The notes below the pieces were generated by a model. That model worked only from the letters and a program-made list of their open reading frames with translations. It ran no database searches and was not told the DNA's origin. Shown piece after piece: positions 8,172-19,123 of a stretch of 64,000 nucleotides of DNA. A program made the position numbers and the translations under genes. The stretch comes from Anaeromyxobacter oryzae. Its GTDB lineage: Bacteria; Myxococcota; Myxococcia; Myxococcales; Anaeromyxobacteraceae. The number at the start of each line of letters is the position of its first letter. Within the stretch, counting starts at the first letter, position 1. The stretch lies in assembly GCF_023169945.1 (NCBI RefSeq), contig NZ_AP025591.1:1014501-1078500 (forward strand). Direction: 5' to 3'.

Positions 8172-9587
8172 ATGGCCACACCGCGTGTTCGTTTCGCCCC
8201 ATCCCCAACGGGTTACCTGCACATCGGCGGTGCCCGGACGGCCCTCTTCAACTGGCTCTGGGCGCGCCGCACCGGCGGCAAGTTCGTGCTGCGCATCGAG
8301 GACACCGACCGTGAACGCTCCACCCAGCAGGCGGTGGAGGCGATCATCGAGGCCATGAAGTGGCTCGGCCTCGACTGGGACGAGGGGCCGGACATCGGCG
8401 GGCCGCACCCGCCGTACTTCCAGACGCAGCGCCTGGACCTCTACAAGCGGCACGCCGAGAAGCTCGTCGCCGAGGGCAAGGCCTACGCCTGCTACTGCAC
8501 GCGCGAGGAGCTCGACGTGCAGCGCAAGAAGGCGGAGACGGAGAAGCGCCAGTTCCGCTACCCCGGCACGTGCCGGAACAAGCCATACGATCCCTCGAAG
8601 CCGCACGTGATCCGGTTCCGGGTCCCCGAGGTCGGGGCGACCAGCTGGAACGACCTCGTGAAGGGCGTCATCTCCACGCCGCACGACACCCTGCAGGACG
8701 AGGTGATCCTCCGCGGCGACGGCATGCCGCTCTACAACTTCGGCGCCGTCGTGGACGACATCACGATGGAGATCAACCTGGTCGGCCGCGGCGACGACCA
8801 CGTGAACAACACCGCGCGGCAGATCCTGATGTACCAGGCGCTCGGATACCCGGTGCCGACGTTCGCGCACTTCCCCATGATCCTCGGCGCGGACAAGGCG
8901 CGGCTCTCGAAGCGGCACGGGGCCACCAGCGTCACGGCCTACCGCGACATGGGCTACCTGCCCGAGGCGGTGGTGAACTACCTCGTCCGCCTCGGCTGGT
9001 CGCACGGCGACCAGGAGCTCTTCACCCGGGACGAGCTGATCCAGAAGTTCGACCTGAAGGACGTCGGGGCGACGGCGGGCGTGTTCAACCCCGAGAAGAT
9101 GGCGTGGGTGAACCACGAGTGGCTGAAGAAGCTGCCCGACGACGAGCTCGCGCGGAAGGCGCTGCCGTACTTCCGGGCGGCGGAACTGCCCGCGGAGGAC
9201 GACGCCAAGCTCCGCCACGTCTGCGCGGTCGCGAGGGAGCGCGCGAAGACCTTCGGCGAGTACGTCCAGCAGTTCCGCTACTTCTACGCCCCGCCCCAGC
9301 TCGACCCGAAGGCGAAGGACAAGTTCCTCACGGCGGAGACGAAGCCGGTGCTGCAGGCGATCCGCGACGGGATCGCCGCGCTGCCCGCGCTCGAGACCGC
9401 CGCGCTCGAGAAGCTCTTCCACGGCACCGCGGAGGCGCGCGGGGTCGGGCTCGGCAAGGTCGCGCAGCCTGTCCGCGTGGCGCTCACCGGCGGCACGGCG
9501 TCCCCCGGGATGTACGACGTCGTCCAGATCCTGGGGAAGGACGAGACGCTGAAGCGGCTCGACGACGCGCTGCGGCTCGTTCCGTAG
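8172..9587 (+). CDS. gltX: Glutamyl-tRNA synthetase
   Basis: This enzyme charges tRNA-Glu with glutamate (class I aminoacyl-tRNA synthetase). The N-terminus carries RFAPSPTGYLHIGGAR, containing the HIGH-equivalent HIGG. The KMSKS-equivalent LSKRHGAT is near residue 240. The product is 471 residues from ATG 8172, normal for bacterial GluRS. An alternative ATG at 8157 would add five residues; neither start has a convincing ribosome binding site. I preferred 8172 because family members begin a few residues before the RFAPSPTG motif. A GC-rich hairpin follows the stop codon. The window also encodes GlnRS and both cognate tRNAs. Confidence 0.95.
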   Translation: MATPRVRFAPSPTGYLHIGGARTALFNWLWARRTGGKFVLRIEDTDRERSTQQAVEAIIEAMKWLGLDWDEGPDIGGPHPPYFQTQRLDLYKRHAEKLVAEGKAYACYCTREELDVQRKKAETEKRQFRYPGTCRNKPYDPSKPHVIRFRVPEVGATSWNDLVKGVISTPHDTLQDEVILRGDGMPLYNFGAVVDDITMEINLVGRGDDHVNNTARQILMYQALGYPVPTFAHFPMILGADKARLSKRHGATSVTAYRDMGYLPEAVVNYLVRLGWSHGDQELFTRDELIQKFDLKDVGATAGVFNPEKMAWVNHEWLKKLPDDELARKALPYFRAAELPAEDDAKLRHVCAVARERAKTFGEYVQQFRYFYAPPQLDPKAKDKFLTAETKPVLQAIRDGIAALPALETAALEKLFHGTAEARGVGLGKVAQPVRVALTGGTASPGMYDVVQILGKDETLKRLDDALRLVP

Positions 9588-9601
9588 GGCTCCCCGTTGC
9601 G

Positions 9602-9634
9602 GCAACAGGCCGCTTGGCGGTCAGCGGCTGTTGC
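9602..9634 (+). terminator. Hairpin after gltX
   Basis: GCAACAGGCCGC (9602-9613) can pair with GCGGCTGTTGC (9624-9634) with one bulged G. It starts 14 bp after the gltX stop codon and precedes the Shine-Dalgarno of the next gene. There is no T-tract, so it is only a possible terminator or mRNA-stabilising structure. Confidence 0.45.
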
Positions 9635-9671
9635 AGCAGCATGCCTCCTTCTCGCTCGGAGGGAGGCCCCC

Positions 9672-10067
9672 ATGCGTCTCGTCGCCGCCGTCGTCGCCCT
9701 GCTCGCCGCAGGTTGCGCCACCTCACCCGCCGTGGATCCCTCGGTGCGGCTCCGCCCCGAGACCCGCCCCGAGTGTGCCGCGCACTGCGAGCAGCTCGGC
9801 ATGCGCCTCGGGGCCGTGGTGCTCATCAAGAACGCCGCGGGGTGCGTTTGCCAGCCGCGCGAGGCGCCGCCGGCGCAGGGAACCGCTGCGCCACCCGCGT
9901 CCGAGCCCCGGGCGGAAGTCGAGGGTGGCGGCGCCGCCGTCACGGGCGGCGCGCTCGTGATCGCCCTCGAGGAGGAGGCCCGGCAGCGGAATGCGACCGC
10001 GGGCCAGCCCCAGCCGACGACGCACACGCCGCCCTCGTGGTCGAGCCCGGGCGGCTACCACCACTAG
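9672..10067 (+). CDS. Small Cys-containing lipoprotein, unknown function
   Basis: The 131-residue product begins with a lipoprotein signal (short charged start, hydrophobic stretch, lipobox LLAAGC with Cys near residue 15). A short domain follows with three further Cys residues (ECAAHCEQLG ... GCVC). The C-terminal half is Pro/Ala/Gly-rich and low in complexity. ATG 9672 was chosen because GGAGGGAGG lies just upstream and the lipobox is at the right distance; an upstream in-frame extension lacks both. I recognise no family. The Cys pattern suggests a small disulfide-stabilised envelope domain. Confidence 0.75.
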   Translation: MRLVAAVVALLAAGCATSPAVDPSVRLRPETRPECAAHCEQLGMRLGAVVLIKNAAGCVCQPREAPPAQGTAAPPASEPRAEVEGGGAAVTGGALVIALEEEARQRNATAGQPQPTTHTPPSWSSPGGYHH

Positions 10068-10096
10068 CCGCGACGCAGACGGAACCGAGCTCTGGC

Positions 10097-10148
10097 GCCG
10101 CCCTCCACGGCGGGGTCCGGGGCGAGCAACCGAGGTTGCGAGGGCGGC
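10097..10148. other. Nested inverted repeat upstream of glnS
   Basis: GCCGCCCTC (10097-10105) pairs with GAGGGCGGC (10140-10148). Inside it GCAAC/GTTGC forms a second stem with a 4-nt loop (10126-10139). The structure ends 26 bp before the glnS start. It may terminate the preceding lipoprotein transcript or structure the glnS leader. Confidence 0.4.
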
Positions 10149-10174
10149 CCCGCTGGGATACCACCTGACCTCGC

Positions 10175-12493
<2,319 letters not shown>

Positions 12494-12508
12494 GCCGGGT
12501 CGCTCCCG

Positions 12509-14722
12509 TCAGGGCACCGCGACCCGCACGCGGACGGCGCCGGCGTCATCGGTCCAGGAGATGGTGAGCGGGTCACCGCCGGCGGTGAAGCTGGTCACCA
12601 CGCCGCCGGTCTCGAGCGGCGCCATCGGGTGGAACCCGGGGTCCCCGGCGTAGACGGTTCCCCAGCGGTGGAAGATGAAGCGGTCGACGCCCTTCTCCCG
12701 CTCCACGAACACGACCTTCCGCCCGACGATGACCGGTGACCGGACCGTCGCTCCGGCTCGCCCATCCGACAGCGACACCGGCGCGGACCATTGGCCGGAC
12801 GCCATGTCCCATTCCCGGGCCAGCACGCGCCCGCCCTCCACCCACGCGACGAACGGCGCGTATGACGAGCCGCCGTCGCCGCCCACCGCAGGCTCGGAGG
12901 CGCCCGCCGCCGGGTCAGCATTCAGGACGCCACCGAGGGTGCTCCAGACGTCCGGCAGAGTCGGCCGGTTCGGCAGATACGCACGCACGTAGAGCCGCGC
13001 GACGCCGTCCGGGCCGGTCTCGACGAGAGCGACATGGTACCAGCTCGCGGCCGAGTCAATGACCGAGCCGTCGACCGCGACGTTCGCGGGCGGGGTCAGC
13101 GTAAGCGACGCAATCGTACGCGTCGAGTCGAACCCCATCATGCGGAACACGCGCCGGCCGTTGTCGAGCTCGGTCCAGGCCTGGGCAAAGCCATCGAACG
13201 TCCGCACGAGCCGCACATCCGCGCTCGCGGATCGCGTCACCGCCACCCCCGCGCCCGCGCTCGTGCGGACGGTGACATCGCCGCCCGCGGCCGGTTCGAG
13301 CCAGAGGAGCGAACATCCGGTCGAATCCGAGTAAGCGCGTACTTCCGTCGCGCCTGACGCGACGAGCGTATCGGCCAGCGCGAGCGGCTGGGCACCCTGC
13401 GCCTGGAGGAGCTCGATCCGGCCCGGCGTCGCGTCGCCCGCGAGGCTCCGGCGAGCGATCTCGAGGGAGTCCGGCAACACGTCATAGGAAGGTGCCGGCA
13501 CGGTCCGGGCGCTCACGATCTCGGGCCCGAGCGCCGACGTCACCGAGCGGATCGGGCCCTCGCCGAACGGCGCGCGCCAGCCCGGCAGCTCGACCGTGCA
13601 GGTCTGTGGCGGGGCGGGCGGGACGCCGGCGAGGTTCATCACGGTGCGCGTCACGTCGAGCGTCCAGGGGCCGGGGAGGGCCGGCACCACCTGCGCTGGC
13701 TTGCACGCGATCAGGTCGGACGCGACCTGGACGCAGGTCGACGTGTCACTTCCCCCGACGTAGCGGACGGGCTGATCGAAGCGCGCCTCCACGAGAAGCG
13801 ACGACGGCGCGGTTGCCGAGACGGTACAGCCGAGGAGCGCGGGAGGCGCGTTCCTGACGAAGACCGTGAACTGCGGAGCGTGTACGAACCATTGTGGTGC
13901 CGAGAGCGTCAGCGCGTAGGAGCCATCCGGAACGGTCGTGGTGTCCCACGCGAGTGAGCCGCGACGCGCAACCGTCCCGATGGGGTTCCCGTCCAGGAGC
14001 ACCGTCAAGACGTCCGGCCCGAACTCCCACCAGACGCCGATCTGCGCCGTGCCGGAGACGTCCGGTCGCGAGATTTGCCAGGAGACTTCCACCGTCGGCG
14101 ATCCCCACGAGTAGGTCCGGAAGTCGTTGGCGAGCGGATTCCCCGCGAGGTCGCGAACGGCGAGCCGCAGCTCGGCGTATCCCAACGTCCGGAGATCCGA
14201 GTTCGTGCGGATCTCGATCCGACGGCCGTCCGGCGAGAGGGTCACGAGGGTGGGAACGGCGCTCCGCGTCGGGCCGGAGGTGAGGGTCACCGTCTCGCCG
14301 GTCACCGTCGCAGGGTCGAGCGGCTCGTCGAACGTCGCGGTGACCGCGAACGGCTCCGTCGAGTAGACCAGCCCCTCCCGCGGTGAGAAGGTCACGGAGG
14401 GAGGCGTCACGTCCCAGATCAGCTCGAGCGGCGCGCTGTCCTGTGCCGACGCGCCGCGATAGACGCGGGCGTGCACGCGGTGCGCCCCGACCGTCGGGAG
14501 CTTCACCGGCACCTCCTGGCCGACCGGGGCCGTGCCGGGCAGCTCCAGCCCGTCCACGAACAGGAGCGCACGGTCCACGCCGTGCGTCTCGACCCGGACG
14601 GTGGGGGCGACGTTCGAGACGGACCGTACCGCGACGAGCCGGATTGCCGGCTCGGACTCCGCGAGCGTGCAGCCGGACATCGCGACGAGTGCGACAGCGA
14701 AGGCGAACGAGCGCGAGTACAT
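12509..14722 (-). CDS. Lipoprotein with SbsA-type Ig-like domain
   Basis: The 737-residue product opens with a lipoprotein signal (hydrophobic segment, lipobox VAMSGC, Cys about 18). Residues about 95-210 match the SbsA/Big-type Ig-like fold (DVTPPSVTFSPREG..., ...AVRDLAGNPLANDF), typical of surface and cell-envelope proteins. The remainder is beta-rich repeats, including phrases such as VVFVEREKGVDRF that hint at a propeller or repeat-type sheet. No catalytic motif is visible. ATG 14722 was chosen because the lipobox follows at the proper distance. The upstream gene ends 11 bp before this start, so the two are probably one operon. The gene is convergent with glnS, with a 15-bp gap. Confidence 0.8.
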   Translation of the reverse strand: MYSRSFAFAVALVAMSGCTLAESEPAIRLVAVRSVSNVAPTVRVETHGVDRALLFVDGLELPGTAPVGQEVPVKLPTVGAHRVHARVYRGASAQDSAPLELIWDVTPPSVTFSPREGLVYSTEPFAVTATFDEPLDPATVTGETVTLTSGPTRSAVPTLVTLSPDGRRIEIRTNSDLRTLGYAELRLAVRDLAGNPLANDFRTYSWGSPTVEVSWQISRPDVSGTAQIGVWWEFGPDVLTVLLDGNPIGTVARRGSLAWDTTTVPDGSYALTLSAPQWFVHAPQFTVFVRNAPPALLGCTVSATAPSSLLVEARFDQPVRYVGGSDTSTCVQVASDLIACKPAQVVPALPGPWTLDVTRTVMNLAGVPPAPPQTCTVELPGWRAPFGEGPIRSVTSALGPEIVSARTVPAPSYDVLPDSLEIARRSLAGDATPGRIELLQAQGAQPLALADTLVASGATEVRAYSDSTGCSLLWLEPAAGGDVTVRTSAGAGVAVTRSASADVRLVRTFDGFAQAWTELDNGRRVFRMMGFDSTRTIASLTLTPPANVAVDGSVIDSAASWYHVALVETGPDGVARLYVRAYLPNRPTLPDVWSTLGGVLNADPAAGASEPAVGGDGGSSYAPFVAWVEGGRVLAREWDMASGQWSAPVSLSDGRAGATVRSPVIVGRKVVFVEREKGVDRFIFHRWGTVYAGDPGFHPMAPLETGGVVTSFTAGGDPLTISWTDDAGAVRVRVAVP

Positions 14723-14733
14723 GGCGAGCCCCC

Positions 14734-15855
14734 TCACGGCGTCACGTCCACGGCGAGGCCGATCCACGGGAGGACCTCGGCGCGATGGACGCTGTAGGCG
14801 ATCCCGGCGTCGAGCGCGCCGCGCCCGAGCCGGTACCGCCCGGCGAGGGCGAGGAGCGCGTCCGTCTCACCGGCCGCCCGGGAGAACCAGCTCTCGGTCA
14901 CCGCCGAGATCCCGTGCGCGACCTCGACCGTCCCGCAGACCGCCACGCCGACGTCGCCCAGGTTCGCGAGCCGGTTCGCGCCCCCGAACGTCGGGCCCGC
15001 GTACACGGTGAGATGGGCCCTGGGTCTCCCGACGGTCAGCGTCGCGGAGAGGTAGGCCGCGGTCCGGCTCCCTTCGCCCCACGCGCCGTGCACGCCGCCG
15101 GCGACGTGGACCCAGTCGCCGAGCGCCAGCCCGGTGCGGACCGAGCCCTGGACGTTGGAGCCGTACGCCCACGCATGTAGCGCCGGTATCGTCGACCCGA
15201 CGGAGACCGTCACGTGATCCCCGATGCCGGCGGACGCCGAGACGTCGACGACGTTCGCGGCGGACAGCTGGACCTCCCCGCTGCGGAGCAGATACCCAGA
15301 CGGCGCGGCGAGGTGACGCGGCGCCGGCCGGAAGGGACGCGGCTCCTCGCGCATCGGGATGACCTGCGCCACGTCCGTCTCGGCGAGCGCGCGCCGGCCG
15401 CCGGCGTTCTCGACGACGAGCCCCTCGGGACCGCGCTCGACGACGCGGCCCGCGACGACGCTCCCGTCCCGCAAGACCACCTGCACCTCCGGTGCGTCTC
15501 CGGCCGCGACCGCGCCGTGCTTGGCGACGTCGTGGAGCAGGCCGAGCACCTCGTCGAGCTTCAGGACGTGCACCTTCCCGGCCTCGTCGCGGACCGAGAC
15601 CTTCCCGCCCGCGACCACGATCACGTGCCCGCGGACCGTCCGGCCGTCGCGCAGGACGACCACGCCGTCCTGGCCGTCGGCGACGGGATCGAGCGGCGCC
15701 GATGCCGGCGTGGCCGGAGCGGCAGCGGCGGCGGTGGCTTCGAGTGGCGCGGCAGGCGGCGCCGGGACCGCGGCGTCGGCAGCGGGCTGCGAGGCGTCGA
15801 CGGTGGGCGCGTCCGCGAGCATCGCGAGCGCGCCGACCACGAGCAGGCTGACCAT
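14734..15855 (-). CDS. Envelope protein with C-terminal beta-barrel-like domain
   Basis: The 373-residue product has a signal peptide (MVSLLVVGALAMLADA). An Ala/Pro-rich linker follows, to about residue 60. Next come two similar small modules, VVVLRDGRTVRGHV and VQVVLRDGSVVAGRV (about 65-165), which look like SH3-like or Sm-like repeats. Residues about 185-373 alternate polar and hydrophobic residues in long strands and end in a hydrophobic strand (GLAVDVTP), suggesting an outer-membrane beta-barrel. GGAGGGG lies upstream of ATG 15855. It is the first gene of the probable operon with the Ig-like lipoprotein; together they may form an envelope complex. Confidence 0.75.
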   Translation of the reverse strand: MVSLLVVGALAMLADAPTVDASQPAADAAVPAPPAAPLEATAAAAAPATPASAPLDPVADGQDGVVVLRDGRTVRGHVIVVAGGKVSVRDEAGKVHVLKLDEVLGLLHDVAKHGAVAAGDAPEVQVVLRDGSVVAGRVVERGPEGLVVENAGGRRALAETDVAQVIPMREEPRPFRPAPRHLAAPSGYLLRSGEVQLSAANVVDVSASAGIGDHVTVSVGSTIPALHAWAYGSNVQGSVRTGLALGDWVHVAGGVHGAWGEGSRTAAYLSATLTVGRPRAHLTVYAGPTFGGANRLANLGDVGVAVCGTVEVAHGISAVTESWFSRAAGETDALLALAGRYRLGRGALDAGIAYSVHRAEVLPWIGLAVDVTP

Positions 15856-15976
15856 CGGTTCCCCTCCGGGTGGTCGCCCAGAGAACCACGTTCACCGACG
15901 GTCCGTAAAGGCGGGAAACCCCTCGCGCCGAGTCACCGCGGACCCGGGCCGTCCTCGCGCGCCGCGCCGGGCCTCT

Positions 15977-17215
15977 TCACGCGGCGAGCGCCGGCGCCTC
16001 GACCTCCGCGCGCCGCGCCGGCCGCCAGAACCGCCACGCGAGGGCGATGGTCGCGACCTGCACCGCCGCGACGAGGGCGACGCACGCCGGCCAGCCGCCG
16101 ACGCGCCACGCCGCGGCCGGGAGCACGCCGCCGGCAGCGCCGCCGAGGTAGTAGCAGGAGACGTAGAGGCCCGACGCCGCACTCCGCGCGTCCTCCGGCG
16201 CAGCCGTGCGGAGGAACGCGGTGGACGCCGCCTGGCTCACGAACGCCGCGGTGCACGTCGCCGCGAGCCCGAGCTCGATCCACCAGACCGCGTGCGCGAG
16301 GGTCAGCGCGCCGCCCACGACGGCGGCGCCGAGCGCCGTGGAGATCGCGCGGCGCGAGCCGACGCGGTCGATCCACCGCCCCGCGAACGGCGTCACGAGC
16401 GCGCCGACGAGGTAGACGACGAAGATCCAGGAGAGCGCGGTCGCGCCGAGCCGGAACGGCGGGCCGGCCAGGTAGAACGTGACGTACGTGAACGTCGCGA
16501 CGAGCGTGAACAGCACGTTGAAGCCGACCGCACAGGTCGCGAGCAGCCGGGGCTCGGTGACGAGGAGGTCGAGCCGGAGGCCTGCGGGGGACGCCGCTGG
16601 ACGCCGCTGCGGCGCGCGGGCCCGGGGGAGCGCGCGCGACGCGGCGAACGCCCCGACGGCGGTGAGGACGCCGAGCAGGACGAACGAGGCGCGCCACCCG
16701 CCCCAGCGCACCGCGAGACCGGACAGGACCCGGCCGGTGAAGCCGCCGATGACGTTCCCGGTCACGAGCGCCGACATCGCGCGGCCCAGCCCCCGGGCCG
16801 GCCAGACCTCGGCGATGTACGCGACCGCGACCGCGTACGCGCCCGGCACCACGAGCCCCTGCGCGAAGCGCCACGCGACGAGCGCGGGCACGCTCGTCGA
16901 CGTCGCGGCGAGCAGCGTCGGCACCGCGAGCGCGAAGAGGGACGCGACGATGACCCGCCGGTGGCCGAGCCGCGCAGCGAGCGCACCCGCGAACGGCGCG
17001 GCGATCGCGACGGCGATCGTCGGCGCGCTCACCGTGAGCGCGGCCTCCGCCTTGGAGACGCCGAAGACGCGCTCCAGGAGCGGGAGGAGCGGCTGGGTCG
17101 CGTAGACCGACAGGAAGGCGCAGAAGCCGGCGAGGCCGACGCCGATCCGCGCGGCCGCCCAGGAGCGGTCGTCCGGCGTGCCGGCGCCGGGCGGCGGGGG
17201 AGGAGCGAGGGGCAC
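15977..17215 (-). CDS. MFS transporter (drug/arabinose-efflux type)
   Basis: The 412-residue product has about 12 predicted membrane helices of the major facilitator superfamily. The motif-A-like loop AARLGHRRV follows TM2, and the second half contains GRWIDRVGSRRA. The arrangement resembles YnfM/Bcr-type proton-driven efflux proteins. It probably exports a small organic compound across the inner membrane. The gene is divergent from a LysR regulator, the usual arrangement for a regulator-effector pair. The start is uncertain: GTG 17215 was chosen because a TTG at 17251 would fall within the candidate operator. Neither has a strong ribosome binding site. Confidence 0.88.
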   Translation of the reverse strand: MPLAPPPPPGAGTPDDRSWAAARIGVGLAGFCAFLSVYATQPLLPLLERVFGVSKAEAALTVSAPTIAVAIAAPFAGALAARLGHRRVIVASLFALAVPTLLAATSTSVPALVAWRFAQGLVVPGAYAVAVAYIAEVWPARGLGRAMSALVTGNVIGGFTGRVLSGLAVRWGGWRASFVLLGVLTAVGAFAASRALPRARAPQRRPAASPAGLRLDLLVTEPRLLATCAVGFNVLFTLVATFTYVTFYLAGPPFRLGATALSWIFVVYLVGALVTPFAGRWIDRVGSRRAISTALGAAVVGGALTLAHAVWWIELGLAATCTAAFVSQAASTAFLRTAAPEDARSAASGLYVSCYYLGGAAGGVLPAAAWRVGGWPACVALVAAVQVATIALAWRFWRPARRAEVEAPALAA

Positions 17216-17247
17216 GGCGAGAGGATGAGGCGGCGCCGTCCATACGT

Positions 17248-17261
17248 CCAATATATCTTGG
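17248..17261. promoter_or_regulatory. Candidate LysR operator between MFS and LysR genes
   Basis: The 14-base site CCAATATATCTTGG matches its own reverse complement at 12 of 14 positions. It is an AT-rich dyad in an otherwise GC-rich region and lies 33 bp from the LysR start and 33 bp from the chosen MFS start. The dyad shape and the divergent pair fit a LysR binding site. Confidence 0.5.
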
Positions 17262-17293
17262 CTCTCAAACCGAGACGTTTGGAGTATCGATCG

Positions 17294-18238
17294 ATGGAGC
17301 TCCGCCACCTCCGCTACTTCGTCGCCGTCGCAGAGGAGCTGCACTTCGGCCGCGCCGCCGCGCGCCTCGGCATCGCCCAGCCGCCGCTCAGCCAGCAGAT
17401 CCGCCAGCTCGAGGACGAGCTCGGCGCCGAGCTGCTGGTGCGGGCGCGCCGGCGCGTGGCGCTCACCGAGGCGGGCCGGGTGTTCCTCGCGGAGGCCCGG
17501 GGCATCCTGCAGCGCGCGGCGGCCGCCGTGACCGCGGCCCGCCGCGCCGCCCGGGGCGAGACCGGCTCGCTCGCCGTGGGCGTCGTCGCGTCCGCGACCT
17601 ACGGCCTCGTGCCGCGCGTGTTCCGCACGTTCCGGGCCCGCCACCCGGACGTCGCGGTCTCGCTCGCGGTCATGAGCACCGGCGCCCAGGTCGCCGCGCT
17701 GCGCGCCGGCCAGATCCAGCTCGGCCTCGCGCGGCCGCCCTTCGGCGACGAGACCCTCGTCGCCGACGCGCTGGTCGAGGAGCCCGTCGTCGCGGCGCTC
17801 GCCGCGGACCACGCGCTCGCCGCCCGCCGCGCGCTGCGGCTCCGGGCGCTCGCCGCAGAGCCGTTCGTGCTCTTCCCGCGCGACCGCCGGCCAGGCTGGT
17901 ACGACTTCGTCCTGGGCGTCTGCCGCGGAGCGGGTTTCCAGCCCGTGGTCGGCCAGGAGGCGCCGGATCTCGCGACCGCGATGGCGCTCGTCGCCGCCGG
18001 GCTCGGCGTCACGCTCGTCCCGGCGTCCGTGCGGGACCTCCGGCGCGAGGGCGTGGCGTACCGACCGCTCGGCCCGCCCGCGCCGCGCACGACGCTGCTC
18101 GCGCTGCGGCGACCCGGCGATGCACTGCCGGTCGTCGACCGGTTCCTCGCGGTGGCGCGGGAGGTGCTCCGCGGGGCGGGCGCGCGGCGCCGCGCGACGG
18201 CGGCGTCGCCGCACGCGCGCTCGCGGTCGAGGCCGTAG
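17294..18238 (+). CDS. LysR-family transcriptional regulator
   Basis: The 314-residue product has an N-terminal winged helix-turn-helix (MELRHLRYFVAVAEELHFGRAA..., QPPLSQQIRQLEDELG) typical of the CatR/BenM/CbnR branch. The effector-binding periplasmic-binding-protein fold begins near residue 90 (GSLAVGVVASATYG). GGAG precedes ATG 17294 at good spacing; the same frame is open far upstream but the HTH begins exactly here. It probably senses a small molecule and controls the divergent exporter through the dyad between them. The C-terminal 20 residues are Arg/Ala-rich and probably disordered. Confidence 0.93.
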   Translation: MELRHLRYFVAVAEELHFGRAAARLGIAQPPLSQQIRQLEDELGAELLVRARRRVALTEAGRVFLAEARGILQRAAAAVTAARRAARGETGSLAVGVVASATYGLVPRVFRTFRARHPDVAVSLAVMSTGAQVAALRAGQIQLGLARPPFGDETLVADALVEEPVVAALAADHALAARRALRLRALAAEPFVLFPRDRRPGWYDFVLGVCRGAGFQPVVGQEAPDLATAMALVAAGLGVTLVPASVRDLRREGVAYRPLGPPAPRTTLLALRRPGDALPVVDRFLAVAREVLRGAGARRRATAASPHARSRSRP

Positions 18239-18400
18239 GCGCGCCCGGCGGGACACTCCGCCGCACGCGGAGTCAGCTCACCGCGCGCGAAGGGGTCAGT
18301 TGCGGCATCTCGCGCCGCCAAGGGCGGGTTTCCCCAAAGGCCCGCTCGACGGTGTTCTCCGCACGGTGCTTCAGCTCTGGGTCTCGGGGCCGGAGATCAC

Positions 18401-19123
18401 ATGACGGAACGCTCGGCGAAGCTCGTGTTCTGGGTGGGGACGGTCGCGTCGCTCGCGCTGTTCCTCGCGCTGACCCTCGACACCCACCGCCACTTCGATG
18501 CGCTCACGCACGCCGATCGCCTGGACGAGGCGGTCGTCACCGGGAAGCGCGCGTTCGAGCGGCACAACTGCAACGACTGCCACACCATCCTGGGCTTTGG
18601 CGGCTACTACGCCCCGGACCTCACGCGTGCCTACACGCGCGTGGGCGAGGAGACGATCCGGGCGCGCCTCGAGCGTCCGGAGCTGGTGCTCGCGTCGTCG
18701 TGGCGGAAGATGCCGCAGCAGCACGTCCCTGCCGCGGAGGTGACCGCCCTCGTCGCGTTCCTGCGCTGGGTCTCGGCCATCGAGAACAACGAGTGGCCGC
18801 CGCAGGACTCCGAGAACCGCTGGAAGGCGTCCACCCGCCGCCTGATCGCAGGCGCCGCTCTCTCGCCAGGCGCGGCGCTCGTCCAGCAGGAGAACTGCCT
18901 CGCGTGCCACGCACTCGGCGACAACGTCGCGCGCGTCGCCCCGCGGCTCGAGTGGATCGGTACACGTCGGGACGTCGCCTGGATCGCCGCGTACGTCGCC
19001 GACCCGCAGCGCCTCGCCCCCGGGACGTCGATGCCCGCGTATGACGCGCTCCCGGCGGCGCAGCGCCAGGCCATCGCCGAGTTCATCGTGAGCCTCGCCC
19101 CGAACCGCGGGAGGGAGCCGTGA
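18401..19123 (+). CDS. norC: Nitric oxide reductase cytochrome c subunit, diheme form
   Basis: The 240-residue product has one N-terminal membrane anchor (about 8-26). The NorC-type heme site CNDCHTILGFGGYYAPDL is at 57-61 onward. A second c-type heme site, CLACH, is at 166-170, in a cytochrome c domain with a possible distal Met (GTSMPAY). Ordinary NorC is about 150 residues with one heme, so this protein carries an extra electron-transfer domain. It should feed electrons from periplasmic donors to NorB for reduction of NO to N2O. The TGA overlaps the GTG of norB as GTGA. GGAG lies before ATG 18401. Confidence 0.92.
   Translation: MTERSAKLVFWVGTVASLALFLALTLDTHRHFDALTHADRLDEAVVTGKRAFERHNCNDCHTILGFGGYYAPDLTRAYTRVGEETIRARLERPELVLASSWRKMPQQHVPAAEVTALVAFLRWVSAIENNEWPPQDSENRWKASTRRLIAGAALSPGAALVQQENCLACHALGDNVARVAPRLEWIGTRRDVAWIAAYVADPQRLAPGTSMPAYDALPAAQRQAIAEFIVSLAPNRGREP

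Noticed and set aside
18239-18400. NO-responsive regulator site before norC
   Set aside because: The region has weak GC-rich symmetry only (GGGC...GCCC); no recognisable NnrR, NsrR or NorR motif could be supported.
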